Source: an uncultured Eubacteriales bacterium (GTDB lineage Bacteria; Bacillota; Clostridia; TANB77; CAG-508). Taken from it: a stretch of 64,000 bases of DNA. A model generated the notes under the pieces. It made no database searches. It had not been told where the DNA came from and was given only the letters and a program-made list of their open reading frames with translations. Below are positions 7,849 through 16,712 of this stretch, piece by piece. The stretch is from assembly GCA_902787685.1 (NCBI GenBank), contig CADAHH010000019.1, positions 1 to 64,000 of the forward strand, written 5' to 3'. The position numbers and the translations under genes were made by a program. Numbering within the stretch: position 1 is the stretch's first letter; each line of letters starts with the position of its first letter.

Positions 7849-8637
7849 TTATATTGCTTCTGCTTTAATAACTACTCTTTGTTGACTATCATTTGTACAA
7901 GTGATAAGTGTTACTATTTTTTTACCATTTGTTAACTGACTTGTACAGCTAACATCATTTGGGTCAACTGTGTATTTATCATAAACTGAATATTGAACAG
8001 TTTGATCATTTAAGTCTGTAATTTCGATTATATCTCCTACAACAAGGTTTATTGCCTTACTAAAAAACTTTTTATTTCTATAATTATGCCCTGCTATACA
8101 TAAATTTCCAACTTGATTTGGGTCACATCCCCAGAATTTACATACTGATATTTTTAATAATGCATCTGATGTATCAGAAAGAATTGGGTAATTAACATTT
8201 ATTGATGGAATACTAATTGATCCTACTGTCGAATATGTTTTTCCATTTGAAGCAGTATATGTACCTGTTAATCTAGTATTTGTAACTTGTGTATGTCCTT
8301 CATTTCTTTCTTGTTGTTGATTATTATTAGTATTAGTTTGTTCATTAGCCTTTTTTGAAGAATATAAATTTGCTCTATCTTCTCCCCCATCTAATGCTAT
8401 AATCCAAACATCATCATTTACATCTATTGTAGTATTATCTTCTCCTATAACCATTCCTTCAAGGATATCTTGTGAAATATCTTCATTCTTGTTTCTATCA
8501 TATTCAGCATAAGCATAAAAAGAAAATAATACAATTATCAATATAACAGAAATAATAAAATTAAATTTATAAATCTTCTTTTTTCTTTTTAATTCTGGAG
8601 TTACATATAATTTTTCTGTAACAAGAATTTGATTCAT
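7849..8637 (-). CDS. Sortase family transpeptidase
   Basis: A 262-residue membrane-anchored sortase. A cytoplasmic N-terminus and one membrane helix (about 25-45) are followed by a linker rich in Asn and Gln (about 98-115) and the sortase beta-barrel (about 135-262). The catalytic residues are His184 (IAGHNYR), Cys247 (TLITCTND) and Arg254 (QQRVVIKA). Sortases join surface proteins to the cell wall or to each other. The class cannot be fixed safely; the short C-terminus without a second helix fits class D or E more than class B. No LPXTG-type substrate is encoded nearby. The start follows a GGGAGGG site. Confidence 0.88.
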   Translation of the reverse strand: MNQILVTEKLYVTPELKRKKKIYKFNFIISVILIIVLFSFYAYAEYDRNKNEDISQDILEGMVIGEDNTTIDVNDDVWIIALDGGEDRANLYSSKKANEQTNTNNNQQQERNEGHTQVTNTRLTGTYTASNGKTYSTVGSISIPSINVNYPILSDTSDALLKISVCKFWGCDPNQVGNLCIAGHNYRNKKFFSKAINLVVGDIIEITDLNDQTVQYSVYDKYTVDPNDVSCTSQLTNGKKIVTLITCTNDSQQRVVIKAEAI

Positions 8638-8666
8638 AATGCCCTCCCTATTAATTATCTTAAATA

Positions 8667-9554
8667 TTATACCACATTTTCAGGCTTTTTGGAATACTTT
8701 TTAAAAAATAAATTAGCCAAATTAGCATAATCTTCTATTCGCAAGTTTTCTGCTCTAATATTTTCATTTAGACCTATTTGTTTTAGAATAAGTATTCCTT
8801 CTTCTTTATTTAAAAATACTCCTGAATTTATTAATGCATTTAGCAAAGTTTTTCTTCTTTGTAAAAAACCACTTTTTATAATATTGAAAAATACTTTTTC
8901 ATTATCAACTTTTACAAAAGGCTCTTTTCTTGGTTTTAAATTAATAACTTGAGATGTAACCTCTGGCATTGGTATAAATGATGTTTTTTCAACATCTCTA
9001 ATTTTTTTTCCTTCACAATAATAAAAAATTGTATAAGTTATTGCTCCTGTATTTTTACCACTTGGAATTTCTATAAGTCTTTGTGCAACTTCTTTTTGAA
9101 TCATTACTGTAATACTATCTACATCTAATTTATCTTCTATTAATTTCATTATAATTGGTGTAGTAATATAATATGGTAAATTAGCTACAATTTTAACATT
9201 TTTTATTTCATTATTCTCTTTTTCTTGTTTTATAATTTCTTTTAAATCTATTCGTAATACATCTGCATTAATAAGTTCTATATTATTATATGCAATAAAT
9301 CTGTCATTTAAAATTTTGATCATTTTTTTATCTAATTCAATACATATTACTTTTTTTGCTTTTTCTAATAAAAATGATGTTAATGTTCCTAAGCCTGGTC
9401 CTATTTCTATAACTAAATCATCACTATCAATATTTGCGCCATCTACAATATCTTTTATTGCTTGTTCATCAATTAAAAAATTTTGGCCAAGATTTTTATT
9501 TGCTTTTACTTTATATTTTTTTAAGATATACTCTGTTTCTTCTAAAATATTCAT
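8667..9554 (-). CDS. rsmA: 16S rRNA dimethyladenosine transferase
   Basis: A 295-residue enzyme (RsmA/KsgA) that dimethylates two adjacent adenines near the 3' end of 16S rRNA late in small-subunit assembly. The SAM-binding fold shows GQNFLID near the start, IEIGPGLGTLT (motif I) and the catalytic NLPYYI (motif IV). The C-terminal helical domain holds the typical text RRKTLLNAL. Length is normal. The ATG has an AGGTGAT site. It is followed by the sortase gene on the same strand after a 30-base gap. Confidence 0.95.
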   Translation of the reverse strand: MNILEETEYILKKYKVKANKNLGQNFLIDEQAIKDIVDGANIDSDDLVIEIGPGLGTLTSFLLEKAKKVICIELDKKMIKILNDRFIAYNNIELINADVLRIDLKEIIKQEKENNEIKNVKIVANLPYYITTPIIMKLIEDKLDVDSITVMIQKEVAQRLIEIPSGKNTGAITYTIFYYCEGKKIRDVEKTSFIPMPEVTSQVINLKPRKEPFVKVDNEKVFFNIIKSGFLQRRKTLLNALINSGVFLNKEEGILILKQIGLNENIRAENLRIEDYANLANLFFKKYSKKPENVV

Positions 9555-9617
9555 ATAATCACCTGTAAATATTATACTATATTTTTTAATAATTATCTAG
9601 GGTATTTTTTATTTATT

Positions 9618-9645
9618 GCGGGCGATTAAAATCGCCCCCTACATT
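9618..9645. repeat. REP palindrome overlapping the yraN stop
   Basis: The sequence GCGGGCGATTAAAATCGCCC followed by CCTACA is a REP-type palindrome (GGGCGATT/AATCGCCC). The TAG stop of yraN lies inside the CTACA end, so the element abuts or donated the stop codon. The same repeat is found at 10965, in the array at 11467 and as a doublet at 27643. Confidence 0.85.
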
Positions 9646-10025
9646 TTGTTATTTATTTTCCGTTTTATTTCAACCTGTTTTAGATGTTTTAATTTATATC
9701 TTTTATTAAAAAAATATACTTCTATTACATCAAACCTTACAAATGCATTATTTAAATTATGAAGATATAGATAAAATCTTGTACTTTTATAAATATGTTT
9801 TTGTTTAGGTTCATTTACTGCATCTTTTGGCCTACCAAAATTTAGGTTACTTCTTGTCTTCACTTCAATAAACACATACTCATCCTTATCTTTTGCAACA
9901 ATATCTATTTCTCCTTGCCTACACATAAAGTTTCTTTCTATAATTCGATAGCCTATTTGTTCTAAATATATACAACTAACATCTTCTCCAGCTTTTCCGA
10001 GCTCTTTCTTATCTGTAAATATAAT
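9639..10025 (-). CDS. yraN: YraN family (UPF0102) endonuclease-like protein, apparent ATT/ATA start
   Basis: The conserved YraN fold (restriction-endonuclease-like) is complete only if the frame is read from about 10025. It begins DKKELGKAGEDVSCIYLEQI and continues into RNFMCRQGEIDIVA and the catalytic FIEVKTRS. The first ATG (9926) lies inside the core, at RNFM. No ATG, GTG or TTG exists upstream in frame after the TGA at about 10032. A strong AAAGGAG site, inside the end of dprA, places the start seven bases later at ATT (10025), or ATA (10022). Either a non-standard start is used or the start codon has been lost. Family members often lie near comM and dprA, as here. Confidence 0.8.
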   Translation of the reverse strand: MIFTDKKELGKAGEDVSCIYLEQIGYRIIERNFMCRQGEIDIVAKDKDEYVFIEVKTRSNLNFGRPKDAVNEPKQKHIYKSTRFYLYLHNLNNAFVRFDVIEVYFFNKRYKLKHLKQVEIKRKINNKM

Positions 10026-10904
10026 TACTCATCTCCTTTTATATATCTATTTCCTGCAACTTTTTTTATTTTTCCTTCTAATTCTAACATTATTAATTTT
10101 GACATAACTGTTTTCAAATCCAATTTGCTTTTTATTGCTATTTCATTAATATCTATTGGTTTTTTTGTTATTAAAGTATATATATCTAAATATTCTTTTG
10201 GAATATTATCAATTTTATTGATATAATTTATATCATCTAGGATTTCGTTTGTTTTTTCTATTAATCCATAATGTAATAAAATATCTTCAGGAGTTGTAAC
10301 AATTTGTGCAAATTCTTTTATCAAATTATTTGTTCCCACACTTTTTGGATTATCTAAACTTCCGAGGAATACAAAACACATCTCTTTTTTGTGCTATTGC
10401 AAGCCTTGCTGTAACACTTGTACCACTTCTATATGCTGCTTCAACTACTAAAACTCCCATAGATAAACCACTTACAATTCTATTTCTTTCTAAGAAACGA
10501 TTATACTCTGCTTCAATATCTAGCTCATATTCTGTAATAACAGTACCCTTATTATTCAGAATATTCTTATATAACCCTGTATTTCGCTTTGGATAAATAT
10601 TACTAAGTCCACAAGGTAATACTGCAATAGTTCTACCTCCGTGTTTTAACGCTGTTCTATGTGCAATACTATCTATTCCAAGTGCCATACCACTTACAAT
10701 TGTTATTCCATATTTCACTAATTCTTTTACAAAGTATTTACACCACTTTTCCCCATAATCTGTACAATTTCTAGAACCAATTACTGCCAAACATGGAGAA
10801 TCTAGATTTTCTATGTTTCCATCAACATATAATTTTTCTGGTGGATTTGGAATTTCTTTTAATTTTTTTGGATAATTATTATATTTAATTTTTAATATAT
10901 TCAA
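10025..10904 (-). CDS. dprA: DNA processing protein DprA, needs +1 frameshift at CGG
   Basis: DprA loads RecA on incoming single-stranded DNA. The Rossmann-like core is clear (AVIGSRNCTDYG, IVSGMALGIDSIAH, RTIAVLPCGL, GVLVVEAAYRSGTSVTARLA). The frame breaks after RDVFCIP: the next codon is CGG (10364-10362) and the zero frame ends a few codons later. Skipping the C gives Gly and restores GSLDNPKSVGTNNLI, the normal family text, and a C-terminal winged helix (about 235-290). The joined protein has 292 residues. It lacks the N-terminal SAM-like domain seen in the second dprA. It starts at TTG after AAAGGGGAG. Its end carries the ribosome binding site of yraN. Confidence 0.9.
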
Positions 10905-10964
10905 TTTTTCTCCCCTTTAAACCTCTATATTGTTCCCGTTGAGTAAATAATAATTTTAGAAAAA

Positions 10965-10991
10965 TGTAGGGGCGATTTTAATCGCCCGCTA
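10965..10991. repeat. REP palindrome at the transposase stop codon
   Basis: TGTAGGGGCGATTTTAATCG followed by CCCGCT, inverted relative to the copies at 9618 and 11467. The stop codon of the REP-associated transposase abuts it. Together with the array at 11467 it brackets the transposase with REP sequences in opposite orientation. Confidence 0.88.
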
Positions 10992-11438
10992 AAAATATTT
11001 ATCTTTTGACCAGTTTATTATATTATTTTTTATATAATCTTTTATTTTTAAATATTCATTTTCATTTCGTATGATATGTTCATAAAAAGATTTTTGAAAT
11101 ATTGATTTTTTTATTTCTTTACTTATATTTGTTTTTAGATGTTTGATTATTTTAGAAATACATATTCCATTATTATAGTTTATTAAAAGAAGCATATGAA
11201 GATGATTTGGCATTATTATATATTCATCTATTATTATATTCTTGTATATTTCCTCTATTCTGGATATTTCTTGTTTTACAATTTTTCCTTCTTTAGTTAG
11301 CTTTATGTTTTTATTTTTATCTATTTTTCCTAATAATTCTAATCTATCTTTTACACAAATTGTAATAAAATACATGTTTTCTTGTGAATAATCATAATTA
11401 TTTAATCTTAGGTTCTTTCTTATAGGTAAATTTTTTAT
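10989..11438 (-). CDS. REP-associated tyrosine transposase (RAYT), start codon changed
   Basis: A Y1-type single-strand transposase of the IS200/RAYT family. It shows the HUH-like metal site in MPNHLHMLLLIN and a catalytic Tyr in QKSFYEHIIRNENEYLKI. The first ATG (11375) would remove the first beta strand; in-frame family-like text upstream (KNLPIRKNLRLNNYDYSQEN) extends to an ATA at 11438, behind an AAAGGAG site. So the gene either starts at ATA/ATT or has recently lost its ATG. RAYTs mobilise or maintain REP palindromes. This gene is flanked by REP copies on both sides, including a five-unit array, which fits that role closely. Confidence 0.85.
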   Translation of the reverse strand: MKNLPIRKNLRLNNYDYSQENMYFITICVKDRLELLGKIDKNKNIKLTKEGKIVKQEISRIEEIYKNIIIDEYIIMPNHLHMLLLINYNNGICISKIIKHLKTNISKEIKKSIFQKSFYEHIIRNENEYLKIKDYIKNNIINWSKDKYF

Positions 11439-11466
11439 TATAATTCTCCTTTCTGCTATTAATATA

Positions 11467-11676
11467 ACGGGCGATTAAAATCGCCCCTACATTGCATTTC
11501 GTTATTTGTTTTGCGGGCGATTAAAATCGCCCCTACATTGCATTTCGTTATTTGTTTTGTGGGCGATTAAAATCGCCCCTACATTGCATTTCGTTATTTG
11601 TTTTGTGGGCGATTAAAATCGCCCCTATATTGCATTTCGTTATTTGTTTTGCGGGCGATTAAAATCGCCCCTACTA
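11467..11676. repeat. Tandem REP array, five units of 46 bases
   Basis: Five head-to-tail copies of a 46-base unit, starting near 11468, 11514, 11560, 11606 and 11652. Each has the REP palindrome GGGCGATTAAAATCGCCC and a linker ending TTCGTTATTTGTTTTG. Units differ only by single changes (C or T before GGGCG, CTACA or CTATA). The last unit is partial and runs into the stop codon of comM. The identical linkers exclude a CRISPR array. Near identity suggests recent expansion, next to the transposase. Confidence 0.95.
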
Positions 11677-13213
11677 GTGCTTCCAGTATTTGCGATCCAA
11701 GCTCCTATATTGTATCGCCTCTGCAATATGAACTTGCTGAATGTTTTCAGAATTATCTAAATCAGCAATTGTTCTTGCAACCTTTAATATTCTTCCATAT
11801 GCTCTACCACTCAGTCCTAATCTTTCAAATGCCTTTTTTAATAATTCTTTACTATTAGAATCCAACTTGCAAAACTTGTTAGTTAATGCAGGTGTTAATT
11901 CACTATTCGAATAAATATTTAATCCTTTATATCTCTCTAATTGAATATTTCTAGCATTATTTACTCTTTGTTTAATTTCTTCAGAAGTTTCTGTTTTCTC
12001 ATCTGAACTAATCTTTCTATATTCAACAGGCTTAACTTCAATATGTAAATCAATCCTATCTAATAGTGGTCCACTAATTTGTCCCATATATTTGGCAATT
12101 GCTTGCTCTGAGCAATTACATTTATTATCATCTGTTCCATAATACCCACATGGACATGGATTCATACTAGCAATAAGCACAAAATTTGATGGATATGTTA
12201 AAGTTGAAGTTACTCTGCTAATGGTTACTTGCCTATCTTCTAAAGGTCCTCTTAAAACTTCTAAAGTACTCTTTTTAAATTCTGGTATTTCATCTAAAAA
12301 CAATACTCCGAAATGTGCTAAGCTTATCTCCCCTGGCTTTGGTATCCTACCTCCACCTATTATAGACACAGGTGAACTTGTGTGATGTGGTCTTCTAAAT
12401 GGTCTAGTTGTAATTAACCCAGTATTGTTATCTAGCTCTCCTGCAATACTATGAATTTTTGTTATCTCAAGAGCTTCATTAAAAGTTAAATCAGGTAAAA
12501 TAGTGGTTAATCTTTCAGAAAGCATAGTCTTTCCAGAACCTGGGCTTCCGAATCAAAAGACAATTGTGTGAACCACTTGCTGCAATTTCTAATGCTCTTT
12601 TAGCAGTTTCTTGTCCTTTAACTTCAGAGAAATTAAGATTATTAGAACCATTATTATTCAAAACAAATTTATTATTTCCTATAATAGTTTGAATTTCGTA
12701 ATCTCCTCTTAAATATTCTATTACTTCATCTAAGTCTTCTACAGGAATTATTTCTAATCCATGTATGATCTCAGCTTCTTTACAATTTGCTTTAGGAATT
12801 ATTACTCTTTTTATTCCCAAATTTACAGCTTCAATACACATTGGCAAAACTCCATTAATTTTATTTATTGTACCATCTAATGATAGTTCTCCTAAAAAAC
12901 AAGTATTTTCGAAATTTTCTGCATCTTTGATTTCTTCTATTGCATATAGTATTCCAACAGCAATAGGCAAATCAAAAAAAGTACCTTCCTTTTTCTTATC
13001 TGCAGGTGCTAAATTCACCAATATTTTTCTACTTGGAAATTCAACGCCACAGTTTTTTATTGCTGCTCTAACTCGTTCTTTTGCTTCTTTAACTCTCATA
13101 TCTGGTAAACCAACTATATCAAAGCTTGGAAGTCCTCCAGTTACATCTGATTGAATTTCTACTAAATAACCATTTAATCCTTCTAATGACATGGTTTTTA
13201 CTTTTGATAGCAT
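11674..13213 (-). CDS. comM: ComM/YifB Mg-chelatase-like ATPase, needs +1 frameshift at CGG in Walker A
   Basis: A ComM-type AAA+ helicase, linked to branch migration during natural transformation. It has an N-terminal Lon-like domain (about 1-190), then the AAA+ core with EVKGQETAKRALEIAASGSHNCLLI, Walker B (GVLFLDEIPEF) and a Zn-binding loop (MNPCPCGYYG), and a helical C-terminus. The Walker A motif is broken in the genomic frame: after ATT comes CGG (12550-12548). Skipping the C yields GSPGSGKT and the normal downstream frame. The joined product has 512 residues, the usual length. Without the shift the ATPase would lose its P-loop and everything after it. The ATG follows GGAGGAG. Confidence 0.92.
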
Positions 13214-13313
13214 TTTCTCCTCCTTTTTTTTCTTATTTTTTATTGATTTTTATCTTAAGTTACTATAAAATAATATATATATTTAATGACTTGAGAAAGG
13301 AATATTATTTTAA

Positions 13314-15209
13314 ATGAAAAATAATAAAAATACACAAAAGATTAAAAATAAAACTAATAAAAACATAAAAAACAAAAAAATATCTATTCAAAAAAAATCA
13401 CTAAATACTGAAAATATTATTCCAACAAAAAATCTGAAAATTATTTTATTAATAGTGTTTTTTATACTATTTATGCTTATATGTAGATTATTCTATTTAC
13501 AAATAATTGATGGCCCATATTTATCTTCTTTAGCATCAAAAACACATACAACTTCAGAAACTATAAATAGCAAAAGAGGTAATATTTATGATTCAACTGG
13601 ATCATCTCTTGCAATTTCAGAAGCAGTTGATACTGTTTCTATAAATCCAGCAAAAATAAAAGCAAAAAAAGATGCAGATACTCCTGCTTTAAAAGAAAAA
13701 GTTGCAAGAGCATTGTCAGACATTTTTGAACTAGATTATAATGATACATTGGCTAAAGTAAATTCTTCTGCTTCTTCAGTTAATATAGTAAAAAAAGTTG
13801 AAGAAGACAAAATTGATAAACTTAAATCATGGATGAAAGAAAATAATGTTAATATTGGAATTAACATAGATGAAGATAGTAAAAGATATTACCCATATGG
13901 CAATCTTGCTTCACAAGTAATTGGCTCTTGTGGTACTGATAACCAAGGTCAATCAGGAATAGAGTATTCTTATGATTCTATATTAAGAGGTGTATCAGGT
14001 AATTTAATAACTTCAATAGGAGCTTCAAAAACTGAAATACCAAATTCTGAGCAGTCTTTTATTCCTGCAGAAAATGGCTATAACTTAACACTTACTCTAG
14101 ATATACATATTCAAAGATTAGTAGAAAAATATCTACAAGAAGCTGTTGAAGAACACTCTTGCTCAAATGGTGGAAATGCAATCGTTATGAACCCCCAAAC
14201 TGGTGATATTTTAGCAATGGCGTCTTATCCTACTTATGACTTAAATTCACCAAGAACTCCAACTTCTTTTTATGCAGACAATTGGGATTCTTTATCAAGT
14301 AAAGAACAATATGATAGAATATTTCAAATGTGGAAAGTTCGTTCTGTATCAGAAACATATGAACCAGGCTCTGTATTTAAATTAATTACTGCAGCAGTTG
14401 CTCTTGAAGAAAACAAAGCTACTACAGATAAACCAGGTGACTTTAGGTGTGATGGTGCAGAAACAATATATGATGCAACTATTAGATGTTGGTATAATCA
14501 AGCTCCATATTTTTCATCTCATGGATATGAGTCTTTAAGAGAAGCTTTAATGGATTCTTGCAACCCTTCGTTTATGCAACTTTCTAAGCGTATAGGTGCA
14601 GAAACATTATATAAATATTATGACGCATTTGGATTATTTGATAAAACAGGTGTTGGCCTATCAGGAGAAGAATCTGGTATATTTTTTGATTTAAATAAAG
14701 TAGGCCCTGTAGAACTTGCAACTATGTCATTTGGTCAAAGGTTTAAAATTACACCTCTACAAATGTGTAATGCTATTTGCGCAATTGCAAATAATGGTAA
14801 TCTTCTTCAGCCTAAAATCGTTAAATCTATGACAAATACTGATACTGGCGAAGTAACTAATTTTGATACTAAAATTATCAGAAAAGTTTTATCATCAGAA
14901 ACAGCTGAAAAAATGAAATCAATGATGGAATCTGTAGTAACAGGTGGTACTGGTAAAAGAGCACAAGTTGAAGGTTATACAATTGGGGGAAAATCTGGTA
15001 CATCAGAGCCTATCGCTTCTGATAAAAAGGCTGGATATACGACTTCATTTGCAGCTATTTCTCCTATAGAAAATACTCAAGTTGTAGTACTTGTAACTTT
15101 ATATAATCCTACAGGTAATAGTCATCAAGGTGGTCAAACTGCTGCTCCAGTTGTTGCTAAAATACTAAAAAAAACTCTTCCTTATTTAGGAATTGAACCA
15201 AATAATTAA
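13314..15209 (+). CDS. Class B penicillin-binding protein (FtsI/SpoVD-like)
   Basis: A 631-residue peptidoglycan transpeptidase. A Lys/Asn-rich cytoplasmic N-terminus (1-40) precedes one membrane helix (about 42-63), a dimerisation domain (about 85-235) and the transpeptidase domain. Active-site motifs are Ser353-Lys356 (PGSVFKL), Ser415-Cys-Asn417 (MDSCNP) and Lys560-Ser-Gly562 (GGKSGTS). No PASTA domain follows, which argues against classical SpoVD. It may serve division or spore cortex synthesis, which the sequence cannot decide. It stands alone, divergent from comM, with an AGAAAGGAA site before the ATG and a terminator after the stop. Confidence 0.9.
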   Translation: MKNNKNTQKIKNKTNKNIKNKKISIQKKSLNTENIIPTKNLKIILLIVFFILFMLICRLFYLQIIDGPYLSSLASKTHTTSETINSKRGNIYDSTGSSLAISEAVDTVSINPAKIKAKKDADTPALKEKVARALSDIFELDYNDTLAKVNSSASSVNIVKKVEEDKIDKLKSWMKENNVNIGINIDEDSKRYYPYGNLASQVIGSCGTDNQGQSGIEYSYDSILRGVSGNLITSIGASKTEIPNSEQSFIPAENGYNLTLTLDIHIQRLVEKYLQEAVEEHSCSNGGNAIVMNPQTGDILAMASYPTYDLNSPRTPTSFYADNWDSLSSKEQYDRIFQMWKVRSVSETYEPGSVFKLITAAVALEENKATTDKPGDFRCDGAETIYDATIRCWYNQAPYFSSHGYESLREALMDSCNPSFMQLSKRIGAETLYKYYDAFGLFDKTGVGLSGEESGIFFDLNKVGPVELATMSFGQRFKITPLQMCNAICAIANNGNLLQPKIVKSMTNTDTGEVTNFDTKIIRKVLSSETAEKMKSMMESVVTGGTGKRAQVEGYTIGGKSGTSEPIASDKKAGYTTSFAAISPIENTQVVVLVTLYNPTGNSHQGGQTAAPVVAKILKKTLPYLGIEPNN

Positions 15210-15214
15210 GATTA

Positions 15215-15245
15215 AGATGGCAATACAATATTGCCATCTATTTGT
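15215..15245 (+). terminator. Terminator after the PBP gene
   Basis: Arms AGATGGCAATA and TATTGCCATCT close on a three-base loop, followed by TATTTGTTCTT. It starts a few bases after the PBP stop codon. Confidence 0.85.
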
Positions 15246-15249
15246 TCTT

Positions 15250-15670
15250 AATAACATATTATTATATTTTACATCAATTTATATATTCAATCTGGTTTAT
15301 TTCAAATTTTCTCTCCTTTCCAAATTATTATTCTAAAATTGATATATTAACCTATTTAATATAATAGGTATATTTATAGTTTTAATTTAAAAATCTTTTG
15401 TAGTTGTGTTAAATCTTGTTTAATTCTTTTTAATTATCTACCTCCTTAATACTTTTGATTCTTAGTTTTGTTATTATAATAGATTAACAAATTGTAAGAA
15501 TAAAAATTAATGAAAAAAGTTATAACTTTTGAAAAAAGTAATATTTTATGTATGCATCCATAAAACTATTACAAAAAAATTAATTAATTTATACTAAAAG
15601 TATAAAACGATATACATAATTTGTCAACATTATTTTTAGAATTTTTAATTTTTTTCATCGACTTTTTTCG
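15250..15670. other. AT-rich convergent intergenic region, no gene seen
   Basis: About 420 bases between the convergent PBP and dapB genes. I see no ORF with a ribosome binding site, no RNA gene and no member of the repeat families of this window, only AT-rich sequence. Confidence 0.6.
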
Positions 15671-15671
15671 A

Positions 15672-15709
15672 CAAAAATGCCTTATCTATTGATAAATCAA
15701 CAGATAAGG
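15672..15709 (-). terminator. Terminator overlapping the dapB stop
   Basis: On the minus strand CCTTATCT and AGATAAGG form a stem that includes the last codons of dapB and is followed by CATTTTTGTC. The dapB stop codon lies in the loop side of the hairpin. Confidence 0.65.
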
Positions 15710-16446
15710 TCATCCATATTGTATAAACCATTAGGCTTATTTACTATAAATTGTGCTGCTTTAATTGCACCTTCTGCAAAAACCTGTCTTGAATATGATG
15801 TATGTTTTAATTCAAATGTTTCTGATTCTCCTATAAACATAACTGTATGTTCTCCAACTATGTTTCCACCACGAATTGAAGTAATTCCGATTTCTTTTTT
15901 ATCTCTTTTTTCATGTTTATCGTGTCTATTATATTCATATTTATAATCTCCACCAAGTGCCTCATTAATTGTATTTGCAAGCATTTGTGCTGTTCCACTT
16001 GGTGCATCTATTTTTCTATTATGATGTGTTTCTATTATTTCTATATCTGTGTCTTTAAACTTTGGTGCTATTTGTTTTACTAAATGTTGAAACATATTAA
16101 TTGAAAATGACATATTTGATGATTTAAAAATAGGTATATAATTTGAATATTCTGCTATTTTCTTTTCTTCTTCTCCTGTAAAACCTGTAGTTGCTATAAC
16201 AATTGGAACTTGGTTGTGTTTTGCATATTCTAAAACTCCAAATGTTGCTACAGGAACTGAGAAATCTATTATAACACTTGGTTTTTCTGGTATTTGATTT
16301 AAATCTGTATATACAGGATATGTAAGCATCCCTGTATCTACTTTATCTGTACCACATTTAAGTATAATATTTGGATCTTTATCTACTAAATCTGCAACCA
16401 CACTTCCCATTTTTCCATTGCATCCATTGACCATAACTTCTAACAT
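15697..16446 (-). CDS. dapB: 4-hydroxy-tetrahydrodipicolinate reductase
   Basis: A 249-residue enzyme that reduces the DapA product with NAD(P)H in the lysine and diaminopimelate pathway, which also feeds dipicolinate for spores. The nucleotide-binding start (VNGCNGKMGSVVAD), the GTDKVDTG loop, and the catalytic stretch THHNRKIDAPSGTA (His and Lys) are intact. Length is normal. The ATG lies behind a GGAAAGGAA site at some distance. dapA lies 1.8 kb upstream on the same strand, separated by a repeat element and an HD-domain gene. Confidence 0.95.
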   Translation of the reverse strand: MLEVMVNGCNGKMGSVVADLVDKDPNIILKCGTDKVDTGMLTYPVYTDLNQIPEKPSVIIDFSVPVATFGVLEYAKHNQVPIVIATTGFTGEEEKKIAEYSNYIPIFKSSNMSFSINMFQHLVKQIAPKFKDTDIEIIETHHNRKIDAPSGTAQMLANTINEALGGDYKYEYNRHDKHEKRDKKEIGITSIRGGNIVGEHTVMFIGESETFELKHTSYSRQVFAEGAIKAAQFIVNKPNGLYNMDDLIC

Positions 16447-16504
16447 ATTTTACTTTATTCCTTTCCATTTATTACTATTTATTTTTAAATTAGATTTATA
16501 AAAT

Positions 16505-16697
16505 AGCAACAGCGGCATTGTATATCTTTTTTCGTGCTTTAGTCGAGAAAGCCAGAAATAAGATTTTGTATGCATATAAAATACTACAAAATCTAAATTC
16601 TGCCATATCTCTCCTCTACGTCAAGTCTATCATCTTACGATGATGACTTTCCTAGAGTATAGAAAAAAGCATATACAATGCACAGCAATGTTGCGGA
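16505..16697. mobile_element. Palindromic non-coding element (GCATTGTATAT family)
   Basis: About 190 bases without a gene. The ends are imperfect inverted repeats: GCATTGTATATCTTTTTTC on the left and GAAAAAAGCATATACAATGC on the right. The inside has its own hairpins (for example CATCTTACGATGATG). The outer right end GCAATGTTGCGGATTAA reappears, inverted, at about 33340-33365 beside the ABC permease gene, so the ends are mobile or shared. It looks like a MITE-type element. Confidence 0.6.
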
Positions 16698-16712
16698 TTA
16701 AAAAAAATAAAT

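Noticed and set aside
11467..11676. CRISPR array
   Set aside because: The linkers between the palindromes are the same in every unit, so there are no spacers, and no cas genes are near.
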